From Mycteria americana (taxonomy: Eukaryota > Chordata > Aves > Ciconiiformes > Ciconiidae), in NCBI RefSeq assembly GCF_035582795.1, contig NC_134370.1:48471501-48535500 (forward strand): DNA of 64,000 bases, written 5' to 3'. Both the position numbers and the translations under genes were made by a program. The notes below the pieces were generated by a model. That model was given only the letters and a program-made list of their open reading frames with translations. It did not search any database and was not told where the DNA came from. Shown here in pieces: positions 35,545 to 48,076 of the stretch (within the stretch, counting starts at the first letter, position 1; every line of letters begins with the position of its first letter).

Positions 35545-38500
35545 TCAGTTTTTATTTTTAATTTTCTGCTTGGCCGGGATATAAGGCAGCACCGTCTGGG
35601 TGCTTTTATCAGCTACGGTTTGCGTGCTGCTGTTCCTCGTCAGCCGCCGTGCTGGGGGTCCACCACTACCACCACCGGTGGAAGGATGCTTTGAGGGTGG
35701 CCCCGCCAGCACCTTGCGGCCGGGCTCCTCAGGGCCATCATCCCCTGGGGACACTGTGCTGTCACCATCCCGGTCGTCATCGCAGCACAGAGCGTGGTAA
35801 AGCACCTTGTCGCTGAATCGGACCCGTTCCCGTGTGCCGGCCGGCCTGTGATGTGGGATCTTCTGGCCGGCTGTCGCACCAAAGGCTTCCTCGCTGGATG
35901 AATCCGGGGTCCCACCACCCCGGGGACCATTGGTGATGGGGATCCCCCCGTTCATCAGCCGGTAATCGGGCTGGCGAGCCGAGGGGGGCTGTGGCTGCGG
36001 CCGGGGGGGCTCGGGACCATCTCCTGGGTCGGAGGGTGTGGAAGCATCCAGGAAGGAGCAGAATTCCCAGCTGTCGGAGAGGATGTCGGAGGCGGCGAAA
36101 TCGAGGGGTCCCAGCTCGAAGGCGCCTCCCCCCTTCTCGCTGCTGGAGGTGCTGCTGGCTGTTGCCGTCGTCCAGTCGTCCGGCTCCAGTTCGAACTCGA
36201 AGTCGGACGTCAGTCGGTCGATCTGGCTCACTACCTGCAGACAGACAGATGGATGGATGGGCAGAGAGAAGCTGCTGGATGGGACCCTCCTGTTTTTGCT
36301 CTGTAATAACACATCTCTAAATCTCTGCCATTTCCCCCGGCATCACCAGTGTGATGAGTTGGGAGGTCTCAGCCCAGGTGGAGCTGCTCCCGGAGCCACT
36401 CAGCAGGGACCGAAGCCCACCTGGCAGCACAGCCACCTATGGGCCCCAAGCAGGCGGTGAAGCCTTGGGTGCCCCTGGGTGCTCAGCGTGGCAGGATGGG
36501 CCCTTCCCAGGGTGGCCCTGGGGCCTGCCTTGTCCCCCGGGACCCTGAGTGCCACTCCAAATCCCTGCACATGTGGTGTCCCTTGGTGACTTGCACCCAT
36601 CCATGGGGAGCCACCAGCAACCGCCACTTCCTCCCCCTGGAAAAGGCAGCTCTGCAGGTGGGGAAACTGAGGCAGGGGTGGAAAATGTCCCAAGGCTGTG
36701 TGACAAAATGCAGAGCAGCACAGGAAGGTCGGGGGCTGCGGGGACAGCACTGTCACCCCCTGCCCTGGCTGGGATGCTGGCGGGCTCGGTCCCCAATCTG
36801 CCATCTCTTGCAAGGTGCTGAGTATATCAAGGCCCATGGTGGCTTGGGGACGGGGTTGTGGCCCTGCCACGCCACAGGGGACAGACCTCACATGGGGCAT
36901 GAATAAAACAAGCCCTTAAAAATTAAAAATAATAGATGTAATGTCCTAGCTGAGGTTCAAGCCACGGGCAGGGCTGGAAGGGAAAGGAAGGGAGGAAGGA
37001 CCTCCTTCCTCCTATGGCTCCCATGGACCATGGTCTCCATCTAATGACCTTGCCAAGGTTTCGGATGCAAGAGGCTCATCACTCACCTTGAAGTCTTTAA
37101 TCCCATCCAGCTCAAGGGCTGCCCAGCACTGAGCACAGCACTAATCCTGTGCAGGGTACCCCAAACCCACCGAGCACCCACTGCTGTGGCATCTGGCTGG
37201 AGCCATTGCTATGTCTCTGGGAGCATCGTGGTGTTTCTTGGCTGGTGTTTCTGCATGTATATATGTGTGCAGGGGTGTGTGTGGCTTTATTTTGTGTGGG
37301 AGGCAGAGCACGATGCGAAAATTCAACTCAGCGGCAGTTTGAAGTGTGTATTTTTGGCAGGGTTGCTGGCTCGCCTCCCCTCCCCTCTCTGGGGGAGCTG
37401 GCAGAGGGCCTGGCTGGTCCCAGTGCTGCCAAGCAGGAGGTGGGCAGTGGCAGACAAGCGGGGGGGGAGGGGGGTTTGGGGGAACCCCTCGATACCCCTC
37501 GTACCTGTTCGTGCAGCCGGTTGATGCATTTTGTGCTCCCCCCTCCCCAGCATGGGCATCTGCTGGCATCGGTGCCCCCCGGCACCCCAGGGCTGTGTCC
37601 CTCCTGCTGCTCCTTGGCCCCCCCATCCCACACATGGAGCATTTGGGAGTGAAAAACACCCTGTGCTTAGCTTTTTCCAGGTGGTTTCTCCATGCATAAA
37701 TGTTTTTTTTTCTGGTTATTTTTCATTATTGCCTTTCTCTCCCCATCTTTTTCCTTCCACTGCCCTTCTGCACATCCTTTCCTGGTGGAAATCAGCCACA
37801 AATTTCCCAAAATAATGGAGGGAAGACAAATCAATGGGCAATATCTTGCCAGACATGTTTTGTTTCTTTCTCCTCATGCTACCGAAAAGCCCTGCCAGAC
37901 CTCCACCTGTCCCATGGTTCATCAATGGGTGTTGGACCTCCTCATCCACCAAGGATAATTAATCATGGCACATCTCTGTCATTTTTATGCTGCTGTTATC
38001 CCATAACTCTATTTTTTTGAGCACTTTTGCTGGGGGAGACTGAGTCCTTGGGCTCAGACACCCCATCCCATCCTTGTGTTGGGTGGTCAAGGTGGGCACC
38101 CCAAAGCTGCTGTCACGGTGCCAGGTTGCCCTTGGTCTCTGCATCCCTTTGCCAGATGCTGGCATGCAGAGGTTTGGGTCAACACCATAAATCACTAGAA
38201 ATGCACCATAAAACATGGCTCAGCAGGGCAGGCTCCTTGCAAAGCCCTCACAGTGGATGAGAAGGTGTGGGCAGAGTTAAGGGTAATTTAATATGTCTGG
38301 GCATCTGAAACCAGGAGCCTGGGGGTATGATTACGCTGCCAGCAGCTGAAGTGGCTCCATTACACTCTGCTGACCTAATTTTAATAAAATTCCCATATTC
38401 GAGCTCCAAATTTTACTTGTTTGATAACCCTGCGCATGCAGGTCTCCTGCTCTGCCAAGCTCTCAAGGAGATGGTGTCAATCGTGGGGGACCCCGGCTCC

Positions 38501-41500
38501 CCATTTGCTTGTTGGGGGGATCCAGCCTTAGGCACACAGCACCCCCTCTTTTAAATCAGCTGCAGGTCCCCGCAGGACATGTCCAAGCTCTGGCTGCAGT
38601 TAGGACCATTTCTCAGGCCACCAAATGCTGCGTGACAACCTAGGGACAATGTAGATGAGCATCTCTGGAGGACAAAATAGTGTCATCTCCATGGGGGCAC
38701 AACCCCAGGCGGCACAGGGGTCCGATACCGTTCGGGTGATGGTGATGGGGCTGGATATGTGCGTTTGCTGCCTGCTGCAAACACAGAGCAGAGCAACCGG
38801 GGATACTTGGGAACAGGGAGACCCTTTCTGAGATGGGACCGGCTGGTGTCACAAGGAAAAGGCAGGTGGAACGGCTGGGAATTGCTGCCTGGGAGCGCGT
38901 TAGACACGTCGGCAATAAAAGATGCCAAAAAACATCTTTCCAGGGAAAAAAGGGTGCAGCAGAGCCCAGATGAAGTTTGGGTTGGAAATGAGAGGAGCAC
39001 TCCACCATGAGACCTGAGCACATGGTGATGGGCGCTAACACACCTTAATGGCCCTGATCAGCCCCACCTGGGACCCCCACCCCACCTACCCATGGCCCAG
39101 GAGTCCATATAAGATCAGCCCAGGGCTAGGAGTCCTATCCTGAGCTGTGCTGTATGGGGACCTGTCCCTAGCCTCATGAGTGGTTTCTCTCCTGGATAGA
39201 CCTCTTGAAGGTATGTTGAAGCCCATCCCTGGTCCTGCCTCAGGGAAGGACCTTGGACCTACATTGTGGCACTGTCACCTGGAGGGACTTTGGGTCCCCA
39301 AAGCAGAGTAGCACTGGGGACAGTGAGCTAAATGCTTCTTATCCCAGGCAGCAGAAGGCAACAGGCTTTACCTAAGCTCCTCACCTATGATCACTGACTT
39401 ATTTTTCCTGCCTCCTTGCCCATGCAAGACCTCCAGAGAGGACAGGCAGGGACCCATCTATTCTTCAAGCTTTGGCTTTGAAGGGTGCTGGGGGCAAGCT
39501 GGGAGCACCTGCAAGAAAGTCTTGAAATGAGAAAAGGCAATTTCTTCTGTTCCCCATGTACCATGAGATTTCTCTTTTTCCCCCCTTTTTTTTTTTCCTC
39601 TTTTCTTTGGGGGAGAAAGGGTGAAACTGGAGGAAAAGAGAAAAAAAGATGATGTGACCTCTTCTTTCTTGGTGACAAGAAAGAATTAGGAATAAGGACA
39701 GGAAAAGAGCTGTTCCTGGGAAACACCCAGCTATTATTATTTTTTAATAAGGCAGCAAATGATTCTGCTGAAACCCTCAGCTAAAATGAGATCACCTCTG
39801 TTTTCATGAAGGCTTTGTGATTACAACACTGGGTTCACAGTGAGCGTCTCCCTGGGCTTTGAGTTGGGTCTCTGTCACCCAGGGTCCCAGGTCCTCCTCA
39901 TCCTCATTAAAGGGACCTGCTGTGATTTGGGCTGGGTGGGTGCCAGGACGAGTCACATCTCCATCCCAGTCCTTGTCCCCATCCCAGTCCTCACCACAGC
40001 ACACAGGGATTAGTGTCACATCAGTGGTGGCTCGGGGCTATTTTTAGGAGCATTTTCTATTTTAAATGGGGGGGGGGGAAGCGGGGGTGTGTGTTAAATA
40101 CCTATGTGACGCTTGGTACCCGCTGAGGATTTAAATGTAAAGTAGGATTTGGTCTTTTCTCCCCTCTTTTCTCCTTCCTGAGGCACGTTGTCAAAGACTT
40201 TTAGCTGAGGCCATCACTGCTGGCAGAAGGGGCCAGGGTGAGAGCGATGGGGAGGGAGGGAGGGATGGATGGACCAGACCTGGGGTTGGGTGGTTTGGGG
40301 TGAGACCCTGGTGATGCTCTCATCCCACGGTGAATTGGGGTGGGTCTGTCCCCCTACAAGCAAGCAAGGAGGGTTGGGGTGTCCTCAGCATGTGCTGGTG
40401 GTGCCATGGGGGTGACCGAGAGATGATGTGTCCCCATCCTCCCTTGCCTTTAGATTTCACCTTGCTGCAAAGAGCCATCTTTTTGGTGACAGCAGAGCAT
40501 CCCTAGTCAAACTGGGAGTACCTGGCAGCAGGAAAATAAGGAGCAAAAATAATTCCCCTTGACCTCATGCATGGTGTCACCAAGAGACTGCATCCTGCTG
40601 CACCCGAGTGCCCTGAAAGCAGGTGCTGGGTGGCCAAGGGATGCTCAGCTCTCGCCCAAAGCGAGAAGCTTTGAGCAGCTGGAGGATGAACTGGAGTGAG
40701 GCGGAGGGATGGGCCCACATCCCAGTAGTACCCTGTAGAGATGGGCACCGAGCAACGATGCACTAAACTGTGGTGCCAACTACTTCACCCCCGCCCCAAA
40801 AACCAGCTCCCACCATTCAGCCCAAATGGGAGTGCTGCGTGCTCCCCTCACCCTGCATTACAGTCCCCGCACCCACGGACATTGCTGGCAGACAGGAGCT
40901 TTCCAGATAAAAGCCTGGGTGCCCCAAATCAGGTGTGTACTTGCCCAGCTAAGGTGGATGTTGAACATCTGGAGCATCATTGTTTTTAACGAGACTTTTG
41001 GTTATCAGCTGCAAATCAAGCACAGAGGTTCCTGGCTTGGTGGCTCCAAGCTTCCACGTTTTGGCCATGCTGTTTCCTATCTAGGAGCTAAACCTCCTGA
41101 AAGCTCAAGAAGATGCTGGAGAGCCGAGGGATGAGGTGGGAGGACAAGAGGGGACTTCAAAGGCTTCGTGGCCAGTAATTGGTAATGCATATATTCCTGA
41201 GGCTGGGGAAGGAACTGGAAGATGCTGGGATCAAAGTGGTGCAATCTAACGGCCCCTTCATTCTGGCACGGCCTTTGAAGCAGATGGGCAAAGCAGATCA
41301 GTGCTCAGGGTGGGTACCACTGGGCAAAGGCGGGGTCTGGGGTGGGGAGACCAAAGTGGGGTGTCTTTGCTTCGATGATGTGTGTGTGTGTGTCCCCTCA
41401 GCTGCCCTCTGGTGAGATGCAACTCTTTCCCCAACCCAGAGCAAAGCATCTCATCCCCAGCTGGCCTGGAAGAGGAGCAGGCATTTTTGTGCATGCCCCC

Positions 41501-44500
41501 CAGACCCCATGCTCCCCCAGCTGCCAGCTTGGTTCCCATCCCCGTCACCCTGCTGCACACCTCCAGCAGCACATTTTGGGGTCCAAAGCATCTTCCCATG
41601 CTACACAGCTGCTTTCTGAGGCTTGATCTGACCTGCCTGGCCCCGCATTCTGCTTTGCTGCCAGCTGGCACATGGAAGGGATGTGCAACAGGACTGTGTG
41701 ACCCATGCAAAAAATCCCCAATCCTATTCCCAAAGCGTCCCAGAGGCATTTGACACCACCACCTTGAACTGGGGGACACCACCACCTCCCTCCACTGGGG
41801 AAAAGAGCCACCCCAAAGCCTCCGGCAGAGCCCCCGTGACCCTACAGCCAAACTCTCCCAGAGCAGGGACTTTCCTGCATCTCCCAAACCACTTCCTGGC
41901 ACAGGCATGGTGAGTAAATATTTAATAAGGAATAAATGATTAATTTGAGCTCACAAAGAGAAGCTGGGTTACAGGGGCCTCTCTCCCCCGAGCTGATGCT
42001 TATAAATGAGTGTGCTGCGGATCTTGGGATCATTTGCTAGATCATCAGCTGCTAAATAGTTCAAAATCATCGTGCAGATCTCTAAAACATGTTATTATTA
42101 GAATAATAAGCCGCCTTCTCCCTGTGAACTTTCCCAAGCATTCCTAGCTAATCACCTATTGATTCCAACATTAAGGTATTTATTTTCATAAGGAGTTGCA
42201 GGGAGGATTTTCCTCCTGCCGCAGGCTCAAAGGGGACCCCTTGGTGCTGCTTCCCTGCATGCTGCTGGGATCCCAGTCCTCCCATGTCAGGGGGTGCAGG
42301 GGTGATGAGGACCCTTCCCATGGGATTTGGGGGGTTTGCACATAGGGAGACTTGCACACATATTTGTTTTTATTTCCACCTCTGAATATACCCCATGGAT
42401 GGCTTCTGACCCCCAGCACTAATCAAAAGGATCCCCCAGGTTGGGAAGGAGCTCAGCCTTGCAGTGGAGATGGCTGGGACCTCCTGGGGTATCTTCTTCC
42501 CTGTGGCATCATCCTTATTCCCATGGGAAAAGGCCGAGGCTGGCAGGAGGTATGTGGGAGGGCAGGCAGCATGGCAAGTGCTCAGCGGAAGCGCCTTCCC
42601 TGCCTGCCTCCTGCCTGATTTCTACTTCCAGTGTGTGATTTCAATCAAAGATTTTAATAATAATTTTCCCCATACATAATACAGCCCTGTCTTGGAGTGC
42701 TGGGGAATAATTATATACACAAAAGGGAAAGAGGGAGGGAGGGAGAGTGGGAGAGGAGAACTGGTAAAACAGCATCCTGAATCAAACGGACATCTGGAAT
42801 GACAGCCTTCAGGTGGGAACCTCTTCCAGGAGCTGGGGATGGTGCCTGAACCAGGGTCTGGTCCCACACCGCATTCCCATGGATGGGCCAGTGGAGCAGG
42901 GCTACCCTGGGGTCCCCCACTGAAGCCTCCCCCCAGAGCATCCTACAATCCCAGCTGAGTCTGGGACTCAAAATCTCTGCTGAAGCAGGGACAACCTGGG
43001 AGAAAAGCCTTATGTGACCCAGAGCTGGCTGTGCCTGGAGCTGGTGGATGGTTTTGGAGCAGGCATCATCCCTGGGTGAAAGCCCTCCTGCCCCACACGG
43101 GGGTTTTGGGGGTTATTTTTGTCAAGGTGGTCATGACCTGTCTGCTTCTTCCAGACCTGCAAAGTCCTGGTACCTAGCTCCTCATGCAAGGAGAACCTGG
43201 AAGGAGCAGGTCCAGCATAACCCAGTGAAGGTTTTCTGGCTCTGCAGGTGCCTCTGATGCAGCAGGATTGGGTCCACCCCTGCCCTCACCAAGCACATCC
43301 AGCCCTGTGCCCTAATCCACCTGCAAAGCCCTGAGCAGAGATGGCCACAGGGGTGGACGTTTCCAAAGCCTCCGTGGCATCTCCATTGGAGAATACACCA
43401 ATATCACAAGTACCAGGGCCCTGTGGGCACTAATGGGCTTTAATGACCCTGAGCAACCCCTCCTGGGACTGCCACCCCTAAGCCCATTTAGGCTTGGGGT
43501 CATCAGTCCCTGCCTGGGACTACAGGGCTGCCTGTCCCCAGCCTTGTACCCATGTCCTGGCCCTCACCTCCGGCTGAGGAAGAGCATCACTATGTCCAAG
43601 GCAGACAACCACAAGGGCTTATTTTTTTTACTACTTCTCTTTCACCAATATCCTAGAGCTTACAGCTTGCCAGCCTGGTGTCTACCACATACTTTTCTAG
43701 GTGGGCTTGAAAGAGATTTCCATATAATGTGCTCCCATTGAGCTTGCTTTGGGCGATCCAGAAGACAAAGGGTTGAATTTCCAAAGCCTCTAATGCCCGA
43801 CATCTGCTTGGTTTTGGGAAAACCAGACATTTGTTTCTTTGGAGTGGCTGGAGCCCAGTTTAGCCTGGTTGAACTGCTGTGTTTTAGCTCCAGAGCCTGC
43901 TCTTGTACTGAGGTTTTATGCTGTTTTGTATAAATCCAACTAATTGCTGCAAAGTTATATGGGTATATTGTAGGAGTTGTTGAGAAGGGTTGAAGTTCAG
44001 GACCCACCTTGTGGTGGGGACCTCGTGGCTGGCTCTATGCTGACCTGGCCATGTTGTCCCATGATGTGAGGGGCTCTTCCAGGGTAGCTATAGGATCCAG
44101 CCTGGGAGGTCACTGGTGCCTAGGGATGTGCCAGGTGCATGGAAAAATCATCTCCAGGCCTCAGCACTTCTCAGCACCTTCTGGAGAAGCCATCTCATGG
44201 GGCATGGACCCCCTCCCTGGCACAAGCGCACTGTCTCCCTGGGGTGAGGGATAGAGGATGGATGTCCTCTGGCCACCCTCTGCTCCTCAAAGCACAGGGA
44301 CCTGCTGCACCCATCTCAGCTCTTCCACCCTCCAACATTATTCCTCCTCCTTTGAGCCTGCTTTCCAAAACTTGTCCCCAGGGAATATAGAGCCCTTTAC
44401 CCTCCCCTGTGTCCTCAGGCCACCTTCTCCTCTTCTCTGCTCCAAGACACGCTGGTACAACCTGACTTGGGCAGCCTACAAAGGATGCTGCAGGGATGCT

Positions 44501-46446
44501 CAAGATCCTTCTGGCCTCAAGAGCTGGATGGGGACCTGGTGGAGCCACCTGGAGCTTGGTGGGAAGCACAACCCGGCCTCAGCTGTGAAACAGTTGGAGA
44601 TTTGTCTCATCTCGGTGGTCCTTATCCCTCCGCATCCTCAGCAGAAGGGATGCTCGTATGATTGTGGTGGTCCCACCTGGCCTTAAATCCATGGGCTCAA
44701 TAAAAGGGGCCAATTGCCATCATCCTCACTTTAATGGCCTCTTTAAGCTCCTGGAGGAGCATGAAGTGAGCTCAGGCTAAATGGAAAATAGCTCTGCCTC
44801 CTGATTATTACTATTATGACTTTTTTTTTATCCATCAGAGACTTGTTGAAGGGGTTTTGGGCTCCCCCTTTGGTGTTGTGGGAATGGGGGGGTGTGTGTT
44901 TGCTTTGGGTGGCTGGGTTTGCTTTCTGGTGCAGGAAGGACTGGCAAAGCCATGAGAGAAAGGAAAATCCCTAGGGATGCTATGGCCAGGTCGAGCCCTT
45001 GCGGGGACCAAGTGGGGCAGTGTGGCGGGATGTGGCATCCCCCCAGTGCTGGCTTTCCAAGTGGGATGGCCTCCCTAAAATCTCCTGGAGTGAGTGGATC
45101 CATCCCAAAGGAGGACACTGCATCCCAGGGGACGCTTTGGGCTGGAATATGTCACCTCCCTGACTACGGCCACATCTGCACTGAGGATGATGTTGGTCCA
45201 CTGGCATCAGTGCTCTCAGTGGCACCCAAATGTCACCAACCTGTGTGGGCCTGCTTCATGGTGGCCCCATGGCACAACCTCCCCCAATTTCTGCCCTTCC
45301 TGGGTGGAGATGAGGTTTTGTACAGCTCTGGGTATAACCTCATGCTCTGCTCAGGCCACGGAGAGAATGCAAACACTCACCTGCTCTATTGCAAAAGCAA
45401 GCTGCCGCACCATGCTCAAGGCTACCACATGCTTTCCATCCACCACTTCCCCCATCACCTGCAGAGATGTCCTAAACTACCAGCCCCATCCAGGTCCCCT
45501 TCCCCTCCACCTTGGAGATGTGTGACCCAAACACTTGAGCCACAGAAATACTAAATTCCCCACTAAACAGACTCTGCTGTGCCTCCGCACCAGTAGGAAA
45601 CTCCAACCACACTTTATATGTGTATATATATTTTTTTTTTTTTTTGCAGGAGCAATGGACCCTGACAGCCAGGCTATGGGACAGCCAGTCCCTTTGGCTC
45701 CCTACCCGCCCCATGGACCCCCCCTCTTCGCACCCAGGGCTGATCCCATATTTTTAGTGCTCTCTGCAATGCCAGAGGGACCCACTGTCCCCTCTCCATC
45801 CACCTCCCTGGTTTGAAAGGGGCCTAGAGAACACCCCCCAAGCCTCCCCCCAAGGCAGAGCAGAGCTGACTGTGGCATGGTGCTAATGGTACCGTCTTCC
45901 CCCAGCCTTGGTGTGTGACCCCACGGTGCTTCTCCCACCACTGGCACCTGCAGGGCCGGTGCCTTGGCTGGGCCCCCTGGCCCAGAGCAAACCTCGGTGT
46001 CAAGGTCAAGAGCAATTTTGCAAACCATGTCTATTTTTTTCTCCCCCCCTTTTTGAAAATCCTATTGCACATCAGCTGGGCTGTGCCACCCCAAGTCCCT
46101 CCTGGGGCTGATGGGTTGTGGGTGCTGAGCTGGCTCTGCTCCCCCAGCCTGGCCCCAGAGGCAGGGGACAGGCAGGGGGACGGGGACAGGGTACCCCCAT
46201 TTGGGGCCATCAGCTACCGCGACCCGCGCAGGGATGCGATGGCACCCTGGTATGCTTTCCTACCTCCCGGAGCTCCTTGGCCACCTCCTTGAGCTCCTGT
46301 AAGATGCCTTCCAGTTGCCCAATCACCATTTTCATCCGACTCCGGATCCTTTCCCTTTCGCAATTACTTTTGCTGCTGCTACAATTGCTGCTGCTGCTGC
46401 TGGGGTGGTCACTGGGCTGCCTGTCCTGGCAGGTCTGGGAGTCCAT
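35545..46446 (-). CDS. INSYN1: Inhibitory synaptic factor 1, two coding exons
   Basis: INSYN1 (C15orf59) is a protein of the inhibitory postsynaptic density, known in mammals to bind gephyrin and the dystrophin complex. Coding exons on the minus strand are 46446-46264 (61 codons) and 36234-35545 (229 codons plus stop TGA), giving 290 residues; human is of similar length. The junction is phase 0, GAG|GTAGG to CTGCAG|GTAGTG, and reads KELRE-VVSQID as in the human protein. The N-terminus has QPSDHPSS, aligned with human QPSDDPSS, then a serine-rich stretch. A predicted coiled coil spans about 30-70 (ERERIRSRMKMVIGQLEGIL), followed by ELEPDDWTTA, DILSDSWEFCSFLD, PDYRLMNGG, TPDSSSEEAFG, RERVRFSDKVLYHALCCDD and the C-terminal RNSSTQTVADKSTQTVLPY. 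The ATG at 46446 is chosen because it gives the human-like start. Confidence 0.94.
36653..36722 (-). mobile_element. Possible MIR (CORE-SINE) relic
   Basis: Plus-strand sequence reads GGGGAAACTGAGGCAGG, then TGTCCCAAGG, then GTGTGACAAA and GCAGAGC. These are the landmarks, in order, of a MIR 3' half seen in reverse (GGAAACTGAGGC, TTGCCCAAGGTCAC, GGCAGAGC). The copy is old, about 70 bp and heavily diverged. MIR-type SINEs predate amniotes and leave sparse relics in birds. Confidence 0.5.
39043..39180 (+). repeat. Unidentified dispersed repeat, copy B
   Basis: Reads TTAATGGCCCTGATCAGCCC, then CACCTGGGACCCCCACC, CCATGGCCCAGGAGTCCATA, AGATCAGCCCAGGG, TGAGCTGTGCTG and GGGGACCTGTCCC. The match to copy A is strong over about 130 bp. 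A TATA-like ATATAAG stands where copy A has ATTTAAG. Confidence 0.7.
42020..42190. promoter_or_regulatory. Candidate conserved non-coding element in INSYN1 intron
   Basis: An AT-rich block with GTTATTATTAGAATAATAAG, GCTAATCACCTATTGATTCC and AACATTAAGG strings between GC-rich flanks. No coding frame. The call is based on composition only. Confidence 0.25.
43430..43560 (+). repeat. Unidentified dispersed repeat, copy C
   Basis: The most diverged of the three copies: TTTAATGACCCTGAGCAACC, CTCCTGGGACTGCCACCCC, AAGCCCATTTAGGCTTGGGG, CTGCCTGTCCCCAGCC. The internal CCATGGCCC segment is missing. It has the same orientation as copies A and B. Confidence 0.55.
46371..46402 (-). repeat. INSYN1: AGC-type triplet repeat coding serine in INSYN1
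   Basis: Interrupted CTG units on the plus strand read as AGC serine codons on the coding strand and give SSSSSNCSSS at about residues 16-25. The human protein has a much shorter serine stretch at this place. Confidence 0.8.
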
Positions 46447-47334
46447 CCTTCCCTACCGGCCTCGGTTCCCGGCCCCAACGGCTCTGTCCATCCTGCTCCC
46501 CGCTAGCCGGGTGGCCTGGTGTCCGCGCAGCCCCTCTCGGCCAGGGAGCTTTCAACATCTTAACGTTCCCCTGCCTCCAAGAAAGTCCCAGCCGCACGCT
46601 CGCCTCCCTGCGAGGTTGGGGGGCTCCGGTTTGGAGCGGGGAGCAGGGTCAAGATGCACCATGCGGAGTCGGGAACACTGCAGAGGGGGCTCAGCCAGTG
46701 GCCGTGGGGAGATGTGGGGTGGCCATGGGGCGAGCAGAGGAGGCGAGTGCTGCCTGGTCAGGCGAGCAGGAGGAGGAGGAGGAGGAAGAGTCCCTTGGAT
46801 GTCCCAGGAAGCTAAAATCCAGCAGCTCACGCCTTGCCTGCTCCGCGATGCCGGGGAGGGGGACGCGGGGCTGGGTGTTCCTGGGGGGCGATGCTGCTCC
46901 CCGTGTTCGGCCCTCGCTCCGGGGCCGCCAGCTCCAATGCTGTGTGGTGGTTGGGGGGGGTCTCCCAGCTGGGCACAGGCGTCCTGGGGAGCCCAGGGTC
47001 CCCTCCTGCAAGGACAGACAGACAGACAATGTGATGGAGACATCCCTTCCAGAACCAGAAAGCTGGGGGGGGGCCTGCCCACTCTTGCCTTGGCTTGATC
47101 TCAGCCCCAGCATGAGGACAAGCCCCTGGGTACCCCCACAGTGCCCCCCCCTAATTGAGTCGGGGGCAGGATGGAGCCTGGCACTGTCCCTGGCACCCTC
47201 CCTTTTGTCCGTGTCCCCCCCCGTCCGCCCCCCCCCCAGTTTGAGACCTGGAGACAGCACAGCGGGGTCTCGCTGAGCCAGATGGATGAATAGACAGCCA
47301 GACAGCCAGACAGCCGTGCAGCTCAGGAACTTAC

Positions 47335-47500
47335 CGTCGCGATCCAGACCACCGTTGGCTCCAGTCCAAGCTCTTCCTTGTCCTTTTTTTTTTCCCCTTC
47401 TCCTTTTCTTACTTCCTCCCCCTCCTCCTCTTCCTTCTCCCTCAGGGCTTTTGCGTGGCACAAGAGGAGTCCGGGGGCCACTTTCCTTCGGTCGCTATTG
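47335..47500 (-). other. INSYN1: INSYN1 non-coding 5' exon (3' boundary seen)
   Basis: On the minus strand, GATCGCGACG|GTAAGTT is a near-perfect splice donor with exon end at 47335, at the edge of the CpG island. It lies about 0.9 kb upstream of the INSYN1 ATG and fits a 5' UTR exon. The 5' limit is not visible; 47500 is only a minimum guess. Possible acceptors before the ATG exist near 46520-46625, but I could not choose one. Confidence 0.5.
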
Positions 47501-47828
47501 GAAGGGGTGAGACGTTACCAGAGGTGAAAGCCCGCCGGAGGGGGGGGGGGGGACGGACGGGGACGGACACATGTCCCGGGGGACTCCTCCGCTTTGAGGG
47601 GGGGAGTCAAGCAGCCTCCTCCCCCCCGCGGGGACCATCCCAGCGCCATCCTCCTCCCGGGTTCAAGCCCCAACCCCGCCTCGGCCGAGGAGCAGGGGGG
47701 AATCCACCTTGCCCCCAAATGCCCCTCACCCTTCCCTCGAAGTCAGGGTAAAGCAGCACGGGCGGAGGCGGATTGGGGGGGGGGGCGCTCCCCCCAGCCC
47801 GGGGGTGCGCACAGGGAAGGGGGGGTCC

Positions 47829-48040
47829 CGGCATGCTCGCATCTCCATTCCCGGTACACGCATCCTCCATCCCGGCATGCTCGCATCTCCATCCCCGGTA
47901 CCCGCATCCTCCATCCCTGGTACCCGCATCCTCCGGGGCACCGGGGATGGAGGATGCCAGTACCCGCATCCTCCATCCCCGCTGCTCGCATCCTCCATCA
48001 CCGCTGCCCGCAACCTCCATCCCCGCTGCCCGCATTCCCC
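47829..48040. repeat. Tandem array with one inverted unit
   Basis: About nine units are built on CCGCATCCTCCATCCCCG, with variants reading GCTCGCATCTCCATCCCCGG. One unit, 47937-47964, is in opposite orientation, so 47919-47934 and 47949-47964 can pair at 14 of 16 positions, with a perfect 9-base stem GCATCCTCC/GGAGGATGC. Confidence 0.85.
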
Positions 48041-48048
48041 CAGCCTTC

Positions 48049-48076
48049 CCCCCTCCCTCCCTCCCTCCCTCCCTCC
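48049..48076. repeat. (CCCT)n microsatellite
   Basis: About seven CCCT units lie next to the tandem array within the INSYN1 CpG island. Confidence 0.9.

Larger units (their letters stand above)
36235..46263 (-). other. INSYN1: INSYN1 coding-region intron
   Basis: This 10.0 kb intron carries GT-AG ends on the minus strand. No other gene is recognised inside it. It contains a MIR-like relic at 36653, two copies of an unidentified dispersed repeat (39043 and 43430), a G10 tract at about 40069, a short TG repeat near 41378-41392 and an AT-rich candidate element at 42020-42190. Confidence 0.8.

Noticed and set aside
44892-45554. 220-codon open frame inside the INSYN1 intron, plus strand
   Set aside because: No family resemblance, no signal peptide or membrane segment, and other open frames overlap it. 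Treated as chance.
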